From assembly GCA_016711405.1 (NCBI GenBank), contig JADJSZ010000013.1, positions 21,751 through 85,750 of the forward strand: a DNA stretch of 64,000 nt. The letters are read 5' to 3'. Under the pieces are notes generated by a model. The model saw only the letters and a list, made by a program, of their open reading frames with translations, was not told the origin of the DNA and did no database searches. The position numbers and the translations under genes are program-made. Each line of letters starts with the position of its first letter. The first letter of the stretch is position 1. Shown here in pieces: positions 18,157 to 26,423 of the stretch. The DNA is from Candidatus Hadersleviella danica (GTDB lineage: Bacteria > Chloroflexota > Anaerolineae > Promineifilales > Promineifilaceae).

Positions 18157-18230
18157 GGCGAGTGATGGGACTTGAACCCATGATCTCCTGGGCCACAACC
18201 AGGCGCGTTGACCACTACGCTACACCCGCC
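18157..18230 (-). tRNA. tRNA-His (anticodon GUG)
   Basis: The cloverleaf has acceptor GCGGGTG/CACTCGC, the extra G at position -1 opposite C73 that marks tRNA-His, anticodon stem CCTGG/CCAGG with loop TTGTGGC (anticodon GTG) and T-loop GGTTCAAGTCC. Confidence 0.93.
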
Positions 18231-18243
18231 ATAACGGAACAGA

Positions 18244-18272
18244 ATTGTATGCGAAACGGGATGGGAATGCAA
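18244..18272 (-). promoter_or_regulatory. Promoter of tRNA-His
   Basis: TTGCAT (18272-18267) and TACAAT (18249-18244) are 17 bp apart, ending 14 bp before the tRNA. Confidence 0.65.
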
Positions 18273-18277
18273 AAAGG

Positions 18278-18367
18278 CAGTGAGAAGTAAAAAGTAAGAA
18301 GTAAAAAGTGGAAACACAAGCCCCTCATCTTTCACCTTTCACCTTTTACTTCTTTTACTTTTTGCTT
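18278..18367. repeat. GTAAAAA heptads in inverted arrangement
   Basis: AGTAAAAAGTAAGAAG units face CTTTCACCTTTTACTTC units across a short centre, so the tract can form a long imperfect hairpin. The same family occurs at 23305, 28297, 39195 and 47487. Confidence 0.75.
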
Positions 18368-18370
18368 CCC

Positions 18371-18667
18371 TTAAACCGTCACCACCGAATCATCATCGCC
18401 ATGTTCATTGGGAGCATAACCATCGGGTTCCCAATCGTTTTCCCAACGGCCGCCATCCAGAAGATAGCGGAAGCGGTAACTTTGCCCCGCATCCAACGAA
18501 ACAGTGGCACTGAAACTGCCATCTTTGAGCTTGTCCATCAGGTTGGCCGTCGCCGACCACTCATTAAATTCACCCACGAGGGCGGCCGTTTCCGCCTCTA
18601 CTTCAGCAGGCAACTTAAACGTCACCCGGCACTTTGCGCCAGTTTTGGAATAACTTTTCTTTAGCAT
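18371..18667 (-). CDS. Glycogen-binding (CBM48/AMPK-type) domain protein
   Basis: A 98-residue protein consisting almost entirely of an isoamylase-N/AMPK beta glycogen-binding domain: VTFKLPAEVEAETAALVGEFNEW, then the F-x-A-x-V-x-L strand, then the closing YRFRYLLDGGRWENDWEPD. Free-standing copies are common in this phylum and probably bind alpha-glucans; no catalytic domain is attached. AGGAG lies about 10 bp before the ATG at 18667. A longer frame to 18721 lacks a ribosome site. Confidence 0.85.
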   Translation of the reverse strand: MLKKSYSKTGAKCRVTFKLPAEVEAETAALVGEFNEWSATANLMDKLKDGSFSATVSLDAGQSYRFRYLLDGGRWENDWEPDGYAPNEHGDDDSVVTV

Positions 18668-18832
18668 TGTAAAAACTCTCCTTGAGTTTAGCTCTTGTTG
18701 CAGATGAGGAGCATTGGGCATAATAAGGCCACAATGCCCAGTTTGCCCCTACTATACCAGCTAAATACGGCCGTTGTCATCAGACAAATATGCCAGATGA
18801 AAAATTTTTCATATTGGGCACTCTTACCAAAA

Positions 18833-18918
18833 GATAGAGGGTAGAGGTAGAGATAGAGGGAGCCTTGGTTGGCGGAACCACTACGTTCCCCTCTATCTCT
18901 ATCTCCCATCTCTATCTT
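18833..18918. repeat. Dyad GAGATAGAG hairpin element, copy 2
   Basis: GATAGAGG arms surround a centre TTGGTTGGCGGAACCACTACG, close to copy 1. It ends 15 bp before the pdxH start. Confidence 0.75.
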
Positions 18919-18932
18919 TCCCTCTAAAAACC

Positions 18933-19583
18933 ATGCTTACCAATTTTGACCATTTACGCCGCGATTATCGCGTGAACACTTTGCTTGAAGAAGATGTAGA
19001 CCCCGACCCGCTGGTGCAGTTCGGCCGCTGGTTTGAGACGGCCGTGGCCAGCGGCTTGCTCTACGAACCCAACGGCATGACCCTCGCCACCAGCACGGCC
19101 GACGGCCGCCCCTCGGCCCGCACCGTGTTGCTGAAGGGGTACGATGCACGGGGGTTCACCTTTTTTAGCAACTACGAGAGCAGAAAGGGGCAGGAATTGG
19201 CCGCAAACGGCCGTGCCGCCCTCCTTTTTTGGTGGCCGCCGTTGCAACAGCAAATCCGCATCGAGGGCGAGGTTCGCCCCTTGCCCCCCGAGGAATCGGA
19301 TGGGTATTACGACAGTCGGCCGTTGGGGAGCAGATTGGGGGCGTGGGCTTCGCCGCAAAGCCGGGTGATAGAAGGCCGCGCCCCGCTCGAGAGCCGCTTG
19401 CAAGAGCTAGAAGCACAGTACGGCGAGCAAAACCCACCCCCACGGCCGCCCTTTTGGGGTGGCTATCTCGTCATCCCAGAGGTGATGGAGTTCTGGCAAG
19501 GACGGCCGAGCCGCCTCCACGACCGCCTGCTCTACACCCGCACGGCCGAAAACCATTGGGAACTGGTTCGGCTGGCGCCGTAG
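18933..19583 (+). CDS. pdxH: Pyridoxamine 5'-phosphate oxidase
   Basis: The 216-residue length is standard for PdxH, which uses FMN and oxygen to make pyridoxal 5'-phosphate in vitamin B6 salvage. Family features are ATSTADGRPSARTVLLKG (FMN site), FFSNYESRKGQEL, and the C-terminal VIPEVMEFWQGRPSRLHDR signature ending in WELVRLAP. The start directly follows the dyad element and lacks a ribosome site. Confidence 0.95.
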   Translation: MLTNFDHLRRDYRVNTLLEEDVDPDPLVQFGRWFETAVASGLLYEPNGMTLATSTADGRPSARTVLLKGYDARGFTFFSNYESRKGQELAANGRAALLFWWPPLQQQIRIEGEVRPLPPEESDGYYDSRPLGSRLGAWASPQSRVIEGRAPLESRLQELEAQYGEQNPPPRPPFWGGYLVIPEVMEFWQGRPSRLHDRLLYTRTAENHWELVRLAP

Positions 19584-19647
19584 AAGTCTTTCAGTCTTTC
19601 AGTCTCAGTCGCTTTCTCCTGTCTCCGGGCGCCACACCCCCCACTCC

Positions 19648-21734
19648 CTAACACCTCCCACCCCCCAACACATATGCCCCGATAGCCAACCTGTCGGAAG
19701 AAGTTACGGCGGGCAGGGGGATGGTTTTTGTTTCGGCCACCAACTCGCCCACCTGCCAGAGTGTGGTGGGATAACGGCCGTCCCACGGCTGGCTATCTTG
19801 CTGGGCGATGAGGTTGCCTGCCCCATCTAGCACATGGACAAAAGTGGTGTAATCGGCGGGGAGGGGGCGAGCGTTTCCCAGACGAGGCGTACGTTTAGTT
19901 GGCCATCTTCCTCGGCCGCATCGTAGCCCACCAAACGCAAGCGGCCGTCCCACACCTCATCCAGCACGGTTTGCGGTGGCGGGATGGGTGCGCCGCTGAC
20001 CAAGCTCCGCCGCGCCAGCACAAAGGGCGATTCGAGCAGACGGCCGTTGGCACTCGTGGCGGGCACATCACCCATGTGCAGGGTGGCCAAGAGTTGTTGG
20101 GGGTAGACGGCCGTTTGCGGGGCGGGCAACCAGAGCGTGGTGGAGATGGCTTCGCCTGCCGACCAGCTTAAAGCGGCTGTGGTTTCGCCCAACGGCTGGC
20201 CATCCCAGCCCAGCCATTCGGCGCGGAGCGGGGCCGAGCCAGCGGCCGTGGCGTAGCCCCAAATTTGGAGCGGCACTCGTTCGTCGGCCGTGATTTGGGC
20301 GGGCAAACTGTACCCATCCACCCACAACCCATTCCCAAAACGGGCACAAGTCGGCGTGGTGGCGAGTGTGTGCCGATACACCACCTCAGTTGGATAAGCA
20401 GGCCGCACAATCCCCACCACACTCCACCCTGCCAAACCAAAAAGCAGAATCACCAGCACAATCCCCTCCGCTCCTCTGCTCCTCCGCTCCTCTGCTCCTC
20501 TGCCCCACACCAACCCTACTGCCAACAACACCGCCAGCGGGGCAATGGCCGCAAAGGCGAGCCGCCCTTGATAGCCCGACCAGTTAATGGTCAGGGCGTA
20601 GCGGCCGAGGGAGGCGTAAATGGCGGCCGAGGCCAGCAGGGGAAAGATGAGCCAGCGGTTGGCGAAGAGGCGGCCGTTTTTCAGCCAGCCCCACGCCCCA
20701 GCGGCCATCAACAAGCCATAAACGGCGTAGTGCCACGCCGCCAATTGCACGTTGAGCCAGCCAAACAGCCCCCAGAATGAGCGAAAGTGAACCGAGAAAA
20801 ATTCGCCCAAATCGCGCCAACCGAGCGGGGTTGTGCGTAGCACCTGCTCCCCCTTGGCCGCTAAATGCACCGCCCACACGAGCGGGTCGCCATAGAGTTG
20901 CCAGTTGCGCCAGTAGAGCCAAGCGGCGATGAGGAGGGGGAGGAGCAGGACAAGGGTGGAGGAGCGGCGGAGCAGGCGGGCAGAGGCGAAAATGCCGCCT
21001 GCACCCTTGCGATATTTTTCTTCGCCAAATTTCCACCATACGGCCAGCAGGGCGAGGGGCCAGAAGGCGAAGAGGGCGAATTTGGTGAGGAGGCCGAGGC
21101 CAACGGCCGTGCCCAGCCAAATCACTCGGCCGAGAGTCGGCCGCTTGGCCACCCACACGCAGAGGGCGACGATGAGTGCGCCGAGAGCGGCCATCAGCAC
21201 ATCGTTGTTGACGCTGGCGTTGATGAACAAAAATTGGGGGTTGAAAGCGACCAGCGCGGCCGAAACAGTGGCCACATCACGCCGCTGGCTGACGAGCCAG
21301 CCCAGCCAGTAGGTGGTAGCCACCGTAATGGCTCCGATTAAGACGGAGATGAACCGCGCCCAATGGTGGGCGAGATAGGTGCTGGCATAGGGCCATTGCT
21401 CGGCCGTGTGGTGCAAATAAAATGTCTGCCGCCCTTCGTCGAGTGGGTCGAAGTTGTAACAGGCGTTGAGGGGCAAGTGGGCGGGGGCGGAAAAGTCTTG
21501 CCCCTGCAAAAACAGGGCGTTGAGGGCGTAGAAGAGGGGGGGCTGGTTGGCTTCCATCGTCGCGTTTGCTGTGGCGATGGGGTGCATGGTGGGGAGGCGG
21601 CCGTTTTCCACCAGATATTGCACATACAAAAAGTGGTCGGCCTCATCGGGGGCTTCATTGAGCGGGACAATAAAACTAAACAGTATGCCCAGCAAGAAGT
21701 AACCGAGGAGAATGAGGGTCAGTGGGTGGCGCAT
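19648..21734 (-). CDS. GT-C type membrane glycosyltransferase (one frameshift)
   Basis: A polytopic protein of about 695 residues with the GT-C acidic motif after the first helix (NEAPDEADHF) and the EANQPPLFYAL loop, suggesting a family 39/DUF2142-like enzyme that moves lipid-carried sugars to extracytoplasmic acceptors. The C-terminal beta domain (TTFVHVLD, YPTTLWQVGELV) lies in another frame; adding one G to the run near 19859-19862 joins LAPSPP to DYTTFVHV. At 20461-20508 a CTCCTCTG octad tract is translated in frame as a Glu/Arg-rich loop between helices. Orientation is opposite to the related gene at 16187. Confidence 0.8.
20461..20508. repeat. Octad repeat tract inside the glycosyltransferase gene
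   Basis: CTCCTCTG/CTCCTCCG units encode the loop RGAEERRSRGAEG in frame between two membrane helices. Confidence 0.7.
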
Positions 21735-21737
21735 AGG

Positions 21738-22099
21738 GAAGTGGTTAGTGGTTAGTGGTTAGTGGTAGTGGTCATTTGTCATTTGTCATTTGTCATTCGC
21801 TCCTCTGCTCCTCTGCTCCCTGCCCCCTGCTCCCTGCTCCCCTGCTCCCCTGCGTCAAAATAGGAAATATACCACCACCCGCCAAGGCGGCTATCCTGAA
21901 TCCCAGCTAAATATCCTCTTAGCATCGCGTAAAAATGAGTATGCTCTCTTGACTTGCCCACTGGGGCGCATAGAATGCAGGCCACTGAGCGCATGTGGTT
22001 TACTAGTTATTTATGACTCGTTATTTGTTATTGGGTGTTGGTGAGAGTAGCTTTGCTTGATTACCAAATCCAAAATCTGAAATCTGACATCCAAAATCC
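21738..22099. repeat. Repeat-filled intergenic region
   Basis: AGTGGTT heptads, TTTGTCA heptads and CTGCTCCC octads fill 21738-21856. After a unique stretch, AATCCAAA units run to the ATG of the HtrA gene. No gene is seen in these 362 bp. Confidence 0.7.
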
Positions 22100-23298
22100 A
22101 TGAAAGACGAAAAAACTCCCTCCCGTTTTGGTTTTGTAGCCGCGCTCCTTGTTATGGGGCTGGCGTTGTTGGCTTGTGGCATTCCGAGTTCGGGGCAAAG
22201 TGGGGCGAGTGCGCCCACGGCCGAACCGCAACAGGTGGTGATGATGGTGGTTACAGCCACCCCCGACCCATCGGCGGCCGTGCCCGCCGCCCCTGCCCCG
22301 ACAAATACAACTGGTGAACTCCCCGGCCAATTGGGGAGTATGGAACAAACGCTGGTTGGTTTGTATGAGCGCACCAGCCCGGCCGTGGTTCACATCTTCG
22401 CCTACCAAGATGCGTTGCCGTTGGGCACAGGCACGGGCTTTGTGATTGACAGCGATGGGCATGTGGTCACCAACAACCATGTGGTCAGCGTGGGCAATCG
22501 CTTTGAGGTCTCCTTTCCCAGTGGCCTCCGCGCCGAGGCGACACTGGTAGGCACCGATGTGGACAGCGATTTGGCGGTCATTCAGGTGGCCGAGCTACCC
22601 GAGGGGCTGGAACCGCTCGTGCTAGGCAATTCGCGGGAGGTGCAGGTGGGGCAATTTGTGATTGCCATTGGCAACCCATTTGGGCAAGAAAGCTCTATGT
22701 CGCTGGGGATTGTGAGCGGCCTCGGCCGTAGCTTGCGCTCCCAACGCATTGTCGAAGGAGGGGGCAATACTCCCTGCCCCAAGTCATCCAAACAGATGCG
22801 CCCATTAACCCCGGCAATTCGGGCGGCCCCTTGCTCAACCTTGCGGGTGAGGTGGTGGGGGTCAATTCGGCCATCAGTACCGAGACGGGCGCCAATTCAG
22901 GCGTGGGTTACGCCATTCCCGTCAATGCCGTCAAACGCATCGCCCCCGCACTCATTGCCGATGGGGTTTATGTGTACCCCTTCTTGGGCGTGAGTGTGTA
23001 TGATGGCTTGGATTTGGCCGCGCAAGAGGCGCTCGGGTTGCCCCAAGCGACGGGGGCGTATGTGACGACGGTCACGGCCGATGGCCCCGCTGGTTTGGCG
23101 GGGGTGCGCGGCTCGGGCGGCAACAATTTGGCGGGTGGCGATTTAATCGTGGGCATTGACGACGAGGTGGTCAACAGCTTTAGCGATTTGATTAGCTATC
23201 TGGTTTTTGAAACCGAAGTGGGGCAGACGGTGACGTTGACGATTTTGCGAGATGGGGAGGAGATTGAACTGCCTGTGGAGTTGGGGGCACGGCCGTAG
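22100..23298 (+). CDS. HtrA/Deg-type serine protease lipoprotein with PDZ domain (one frameshift)
   Basis: The N-terminus is a lipoprotein signal (hydrophobic VAALLVMGLALLAC, lipobox Cys near residue 26), so the protein is membrane-anchored outside the cytoplasm. The trypsin-like domain has the catalytic His in TNNHVV, Asp in DSDLAVIQV and Ser in GNSGGPLL; a single PDZ domain follows (GPAGLAGV, GIDDEVVNSFSDL). The frame breaks near 22763; one more G in the run after GTCGAAGGA restores GGGQYSLPQVIQTDAPINPGN. Corrected length is about 399 residues, normal for a one-PDZ Deg protease in envelope protein quality control. A terminator follows. Confidence 0.9.
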
Positions 23299-23337
23299 GG
23301 GGGTGAAAAGTAAAAAGTAGCAGGTGAAAAATAAAAA

Positions 23338-23369
23338 GAGGCACTTGATAGACAAGTGCCTCTTTTTTT
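23338..23369 (+). terminator. Terminator of the HtrA gene
   Basis: GAGGCACTTG pairs with CAAGTGCCTC around ATAGA and is followed by seven T. Confidence 0.88.
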
Positions 23370-23414
23370 ATTGTGGGTTAGCGGTGGTTTTGCTCTTATT
23401 TGGTCTTGTATTAT

Positions 23415-23989
23415 TTATGCCACATCATCATCTCCCTTCGTACTGGGTACATCGCTTTCCCATATTAGCTCGGACGCAGGAACCCAATCTTTTTCAGGTA
23501 GTCGCTCCTCATCTTCAGGCTCGTGCCACCAATTCCAGATAATTCGATGAAATATAACCAGTGCGAGCAAAGCGACGATTGCTAGAATCACGGCCGTTGT
23601 CCCAACCAAAAGTTGCAGTTGAACCATCTCCCCTTCGCGGCCGTCCAAATTGTTCACTCCCGCATAGCCAATAGAGACAAAACAACCCACCAAAAAAGCC
23701 ACACTCGCAACCATCGAAAAGATAATACCAGTGGCGACGCTAATTAAATAACCAATGCCAAATTCTGGGCGATAATAAAGAGCTAACCCAATAATCGCCA
23801 CATGACCCACCCAAGGCAGTAGATGCAACACAGTACCCCTGTAAATTCGGGGTCATACAACATGGCATAGAGTTGCAACGAAGCGATGACAGCAATCACC
23901 GCGAGGACGGAAAATAGGGGAAAGGCCACACAACCCATCAACCTGTCTAATTTGCGTGCCCGTTTAGTCTTATATTGCTTCTGCCTCAT
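23415..23989 (-). CDS. Small membrane protein, paralogue of upstream gene (one frameshift)
   Basis: The reconstructed protein of about 190 residues starts at the ATG at 23989 (GAGGAGG upstream). It has a basic N-terminus (KQYKTKRARKLDR), about four hydrophobic helices and an acidic tail (WHEPEDEERLPEKD). The halves lie in different frames, with the break near 23830-23840. It aligns by eye with the product of 23970-24554: the same QY-TK basic start, LPWV helix and acidic tail. Its start overlaps the upstream stop by about 20 bp, suggesting translational coupling. The function is unknown. Confidence 0.65.
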
Positions 23990-24554
23990 TATGTTCCTCC
24001 TCGCCCTCAGGCACATCATCCTTCCCTGTGATTTTTGGCAGGGTTTCCCCACTATCTTCTGGATAAGACCACAAATTCATCAATGAAGGTTGTATGGCTA
24101 AGCCAAGCCGATAAATTGGATAAATCATGCAAAAGACAAACAGAAGGCCAAAAACGATGCCCCCTAATGGGCCAAGCAACCAAAATGGCGTACTGACCAG
24201 CATGGCTACCAAACAAGCAGGCACAAAAAGCATATATAACAGGGCGGGCACAATCATGCCAATGCCCAAGACGGTTAAAAAACCAACGGCAAACTCGTGG
24301 CGAAAGCGCAATCCATAGAGAACAAACAGCACGTTGATAACCCACGGTAAAATCATCGCGATTATCAATAAAGTCTCGAGAAAAGGTGGTCTTTCTCCTG
24401 TAATGGGGTCAACAACTCGGGGCGAAATGGCATAGCCTTGCAGGAGGCCAGTGCTTAGGAAGGCAATGACATTAAAGGCAATGACAAAAACAATGCCAGC
24501 AATACGGTCTCGTCGCCTTTCTTGTTTGGTATGGTACTGCTTTATCTGAAACAT
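23970..24554 (-). CDS. Small polytopic membrane protein of unknown function
   Basis: A 194-residue protein with basic start KQYHTKQERRRDR, about four hydrophobic helices and an acidic C-terminus (PEDSGETLPKITGKDDVPEGEEE). It resembles the next gene downstream, so the two are tandem paralogues. The start codon lies two bases beyond the lgt stop, so lgt and both paralogues probably form one transcript. I do not recognise the family. Confidence 0.7.
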   Translation of the reverse strand: MFQIKQYHTKQERRRDRIAGIVFVIAFNVIAFLSTGLLQGYAISPRVVDPITGERPPFLETLLIIAMILPWVINVLFVLYGLRFRHEFAVGFLTVLGIGMIVPALLYMLFVPACLVAMLVSTPFWLLGPLGGIVFGLLFVFCMIYPIYRLGLAIQPSLMNLWSYPEDSGETLPKITGKDDVPEGEEEHNEAEAI

Positions 24555-24556
24555 GA

Positions 24557-25294
24557 TTACTCCAGGGTAGAGGCACGCCGTAACCGCCACAACCCCACCA
24601 CCGACCCGATAAACAACCCGATACACAACCACTGAATGCCCGTCATGCCCCACAACCATTTGGGGTACAAGCGGATAAATTCCAGCCAAAAGCGGGCAAA
24701 GGCAAAGCTGGCGAAGTAGAAAAAGAGCCACTCATCCCCCAACGGCCGCCCCGCCCGCCCCCACAACCGCCAAATGACCAGCAACAGCCCCAAATGGACA
24801 AACCCCTCATAAACCATCGTCGGATGATGTTCCACATTCTCGAGAACAATCGCCCACGGCACATCCGTCTCGTAGCCATAGCAACAGCCCGCCAAGGTAC
24901 ACCCCACCCGCCAAATGACCCCCGCAAGGGCGGTGGCAGGGGCGTAAAAATTGCCATTGGCGGGCAATCCCAAGCTTTCGCGCACGGCCAGCCCGCCCAA
25001 ATAGCCGCCAATCATCAGCCCGAGCAGGTTGCCGGGTGTGCCCGGCTGGAACAAGCCAAAAAAGTTGAGGTATTCGGCCGCCTTATCTGGCTCCACCAAC
25101 GCTTGCGAAAGCCGCGCCCCAAACATGCCCCCCACCAACACCCCAAGGGCGACAGGCCCCAATTGCTCCCACGTTAACTTGGCCTGACGGCCGAGCTTAA
25201 GCGCCACCACAAACAACATCACCATGCCCAAAAGCATGAAAAGTCCATATGAATAAATGGGCACTGGCCCCGCATAAAACAAAATCGGCCGCAT
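24557..25294 (-). CDS. lgt: Prolipoprotein diacylglyceryl transferase
   Basis: A 245-residue polytopic enzyme that transfers diacylglycerol from phosphatidylglycerol to the lipobox cysteine. Signatures: GGMFGARL early, GNLLGLMIGGYLGG, the GCTLAGCCYG region and HHPTMVYE, matching the conserved His-Pro and Tyr-Glu near the active site. At least six membrane segments are present. GAGGAA precedes the ATG at 25294; a longer frame to 25360 translates a repeat tract. It likely serves the HtrA lipoprotein nearby, among others. Confidence 0.93.
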   Translation of the reverse strand: MRPILFYAGPVPIYSYGLFMLLGMVMLFVVALKLGRQAKLTWEQLGPVALGVLVGGMFGARLSQALVEPDKAAEYLNFFGLFQPGTPGNLLGLMIGGYLGGLAVRESLGLPANGNFYAPATALAGVIWRVGCTLAGCCYGYETDVPWAIVLENVEHHPTMVYEGFVHLGLLLVIWRLWGRAGRPLGDEWLFFYFASFAFARFWLEFIRLYPKWLWGMTGIQWLCIGLFIGSVVGLWRLRRASTLE

Positions 25295-25325
25295 GGGTTC
25301 CTCCAAAGTGCTGAGTGTTGAGTGG

Positions 25326-26168
25326 CTAAACGGCCTCCCACAAAAAGGCCAAGGGCACATCGAGCCGTGCCCGCCATGCCGCTTCGTTGTGGTCTGCGCC
25401 GGGGAACGAGTGGGTCAGCCAATCACGGCCGTGTTTATACCCCGCCTTCCGCAAATGGCCATCCATGCGCTCTTGGTAAGGCGGGTACAAGGCATCCAAA
25501 TTGACACTGCCATAATCAAAATAGAGTTTGTGGGAGCCAGCACGGGGCACGGCCGCGCCAAAATAATCCACCAACATCTCCTCCCCAATTGGCCAATGGG
25601 TCGAGAGGCAAGCCGCCCCGCCAAAAATGTGCGGGTATTGGCACAACGCATAGAGCGAAATCAGCCCGCCCATGCTGGAACCCATCACAAAGGTGTGGGG
25701 CGCATCGGGCAGGGTGCGATAGGTGGCATCTATGAGCGGTTTTATCTCCTCTACCAGCAAGCGCAAATAGCCATCGGCAAGGGGCAATGCCCCACAATTG
25801 GCCACAAAACGCTGGCTGATGGGGTGGTCGGGCGCGGCCGTCAGCGGCGCGGCAGGCATGTAATCCAGCACCCGTTGGGGGCTGTTCCAAATGGCCACCA
25901 CCACCGCCCCCGGCACATTTTGACGGCTCATCAGCCGCACCACCGCCTCATCCACGCCCCAATCTATGCCCGTGTTGGCCACGGCCGGGTCAAACAGGTT
26001 CTGGCCATCGTGCAGGTAAAGGACAGGGTAGCGGGTGGCGGGGTCGGCCGTGTCATAACCCGGCGGAAGCCACACATCCACATGGCGCGAAGCCACAAAT
26101 TGGCTGGCAAAATCGGCATAGCGGAGCAATTCGCCACTGCCATCGGAAAGAGGAATAGAGGTAGGCAT
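25326..26168 (-). CDS. Alpha/beta hydrolase, esterase-D-like
   Basis: A 280-residue putative esterase of the PF00756 type. YPVLYLHDGQNLFD forms the oxyanion region, MGSSMGGLISLYAL carries the nucleophile Ser, and the closing PGADHNEAAW supplies the catalytic His. No signal peptide is seen, so a cytoplasmic carboxylesterase is likely; relatives cleave acetyl-xylan, S-formylglutathione or enterochelin esters. The start codon abuts a heptad repeat tract. Confidence 0.87.
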   Translation of the reverse strand: MPTSIPLSDGSGELLRYADFASQFVASRHVDVWLPPGYDTADPATRYPVLYLHDGQNLFDPAVANTGIDWGVDEAVVRLMSRQNVPGAVVVAIWNSPQRVLDYMPAAPLTAAPDHPISQRFVANCGALPLADGYLRLLVEEIKPLIDATYRTLPDAPHTFVMGSSMGGLISLYALCQYPHIFGGAACLSTHWPIGEEMLVDYFGAAVPRAGSHKLYFDYGSVNLDALYPPYQERMDGHLRKAGYKHGRDWLTHSFPGADHNEAAWRARLDVPLAFLWEAV

Positions 26169-26241
26169 GGGATTTTGGATTGCGGATTTTGGATTGCGGA
26201 TTGGCTGAGCGACTGACAGACTGACAGACTGACAGACTTCC
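26169..26241. repeat. AATCCGC heptads and GACTGACA octads
   Basis: The tract touches the esterase ATG and ends before the dnaK regulatory region. Confidence 0.7.
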
Positions 26242-26319
26242 CAAGTATAGCCGCTTTTCCTATGCTTCGTTTACCTTCATCTAATTTTCTTCTGACATGA
26301 TTAGCGCATGATTATCGGT

Positions 26320-26346
26320 ATAGCACTCGCCATGTGCGAGTGCTAA
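26320..26346 (+). promoter_or_regulatory. CIRCE operator (HrcA binding site)
   Basis: TAGCACTC, nine bases, GAGTGCTAA: an almost perfect CIRCE inverted repeat, lying 78 bp before dnaK. This predicts HrcA repression of dnaK and heat-shock induction. Confidence 0.93.
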
Positions 26347-26423
26347 AATTCGCAAAACCCAAGAAGTAGACAAATTTTTTCTCTCTACTCTCTTCTCTCG
26401 ACATTCCTAGGAGGATTTATAAC

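Noticed and set aside
18157..18230. tRNA-His thought at first to lack G at position -1
   Set aside because: Re-pairing the acceptor with U8-A9 in place shows that G-1 is encoded opposite C73.
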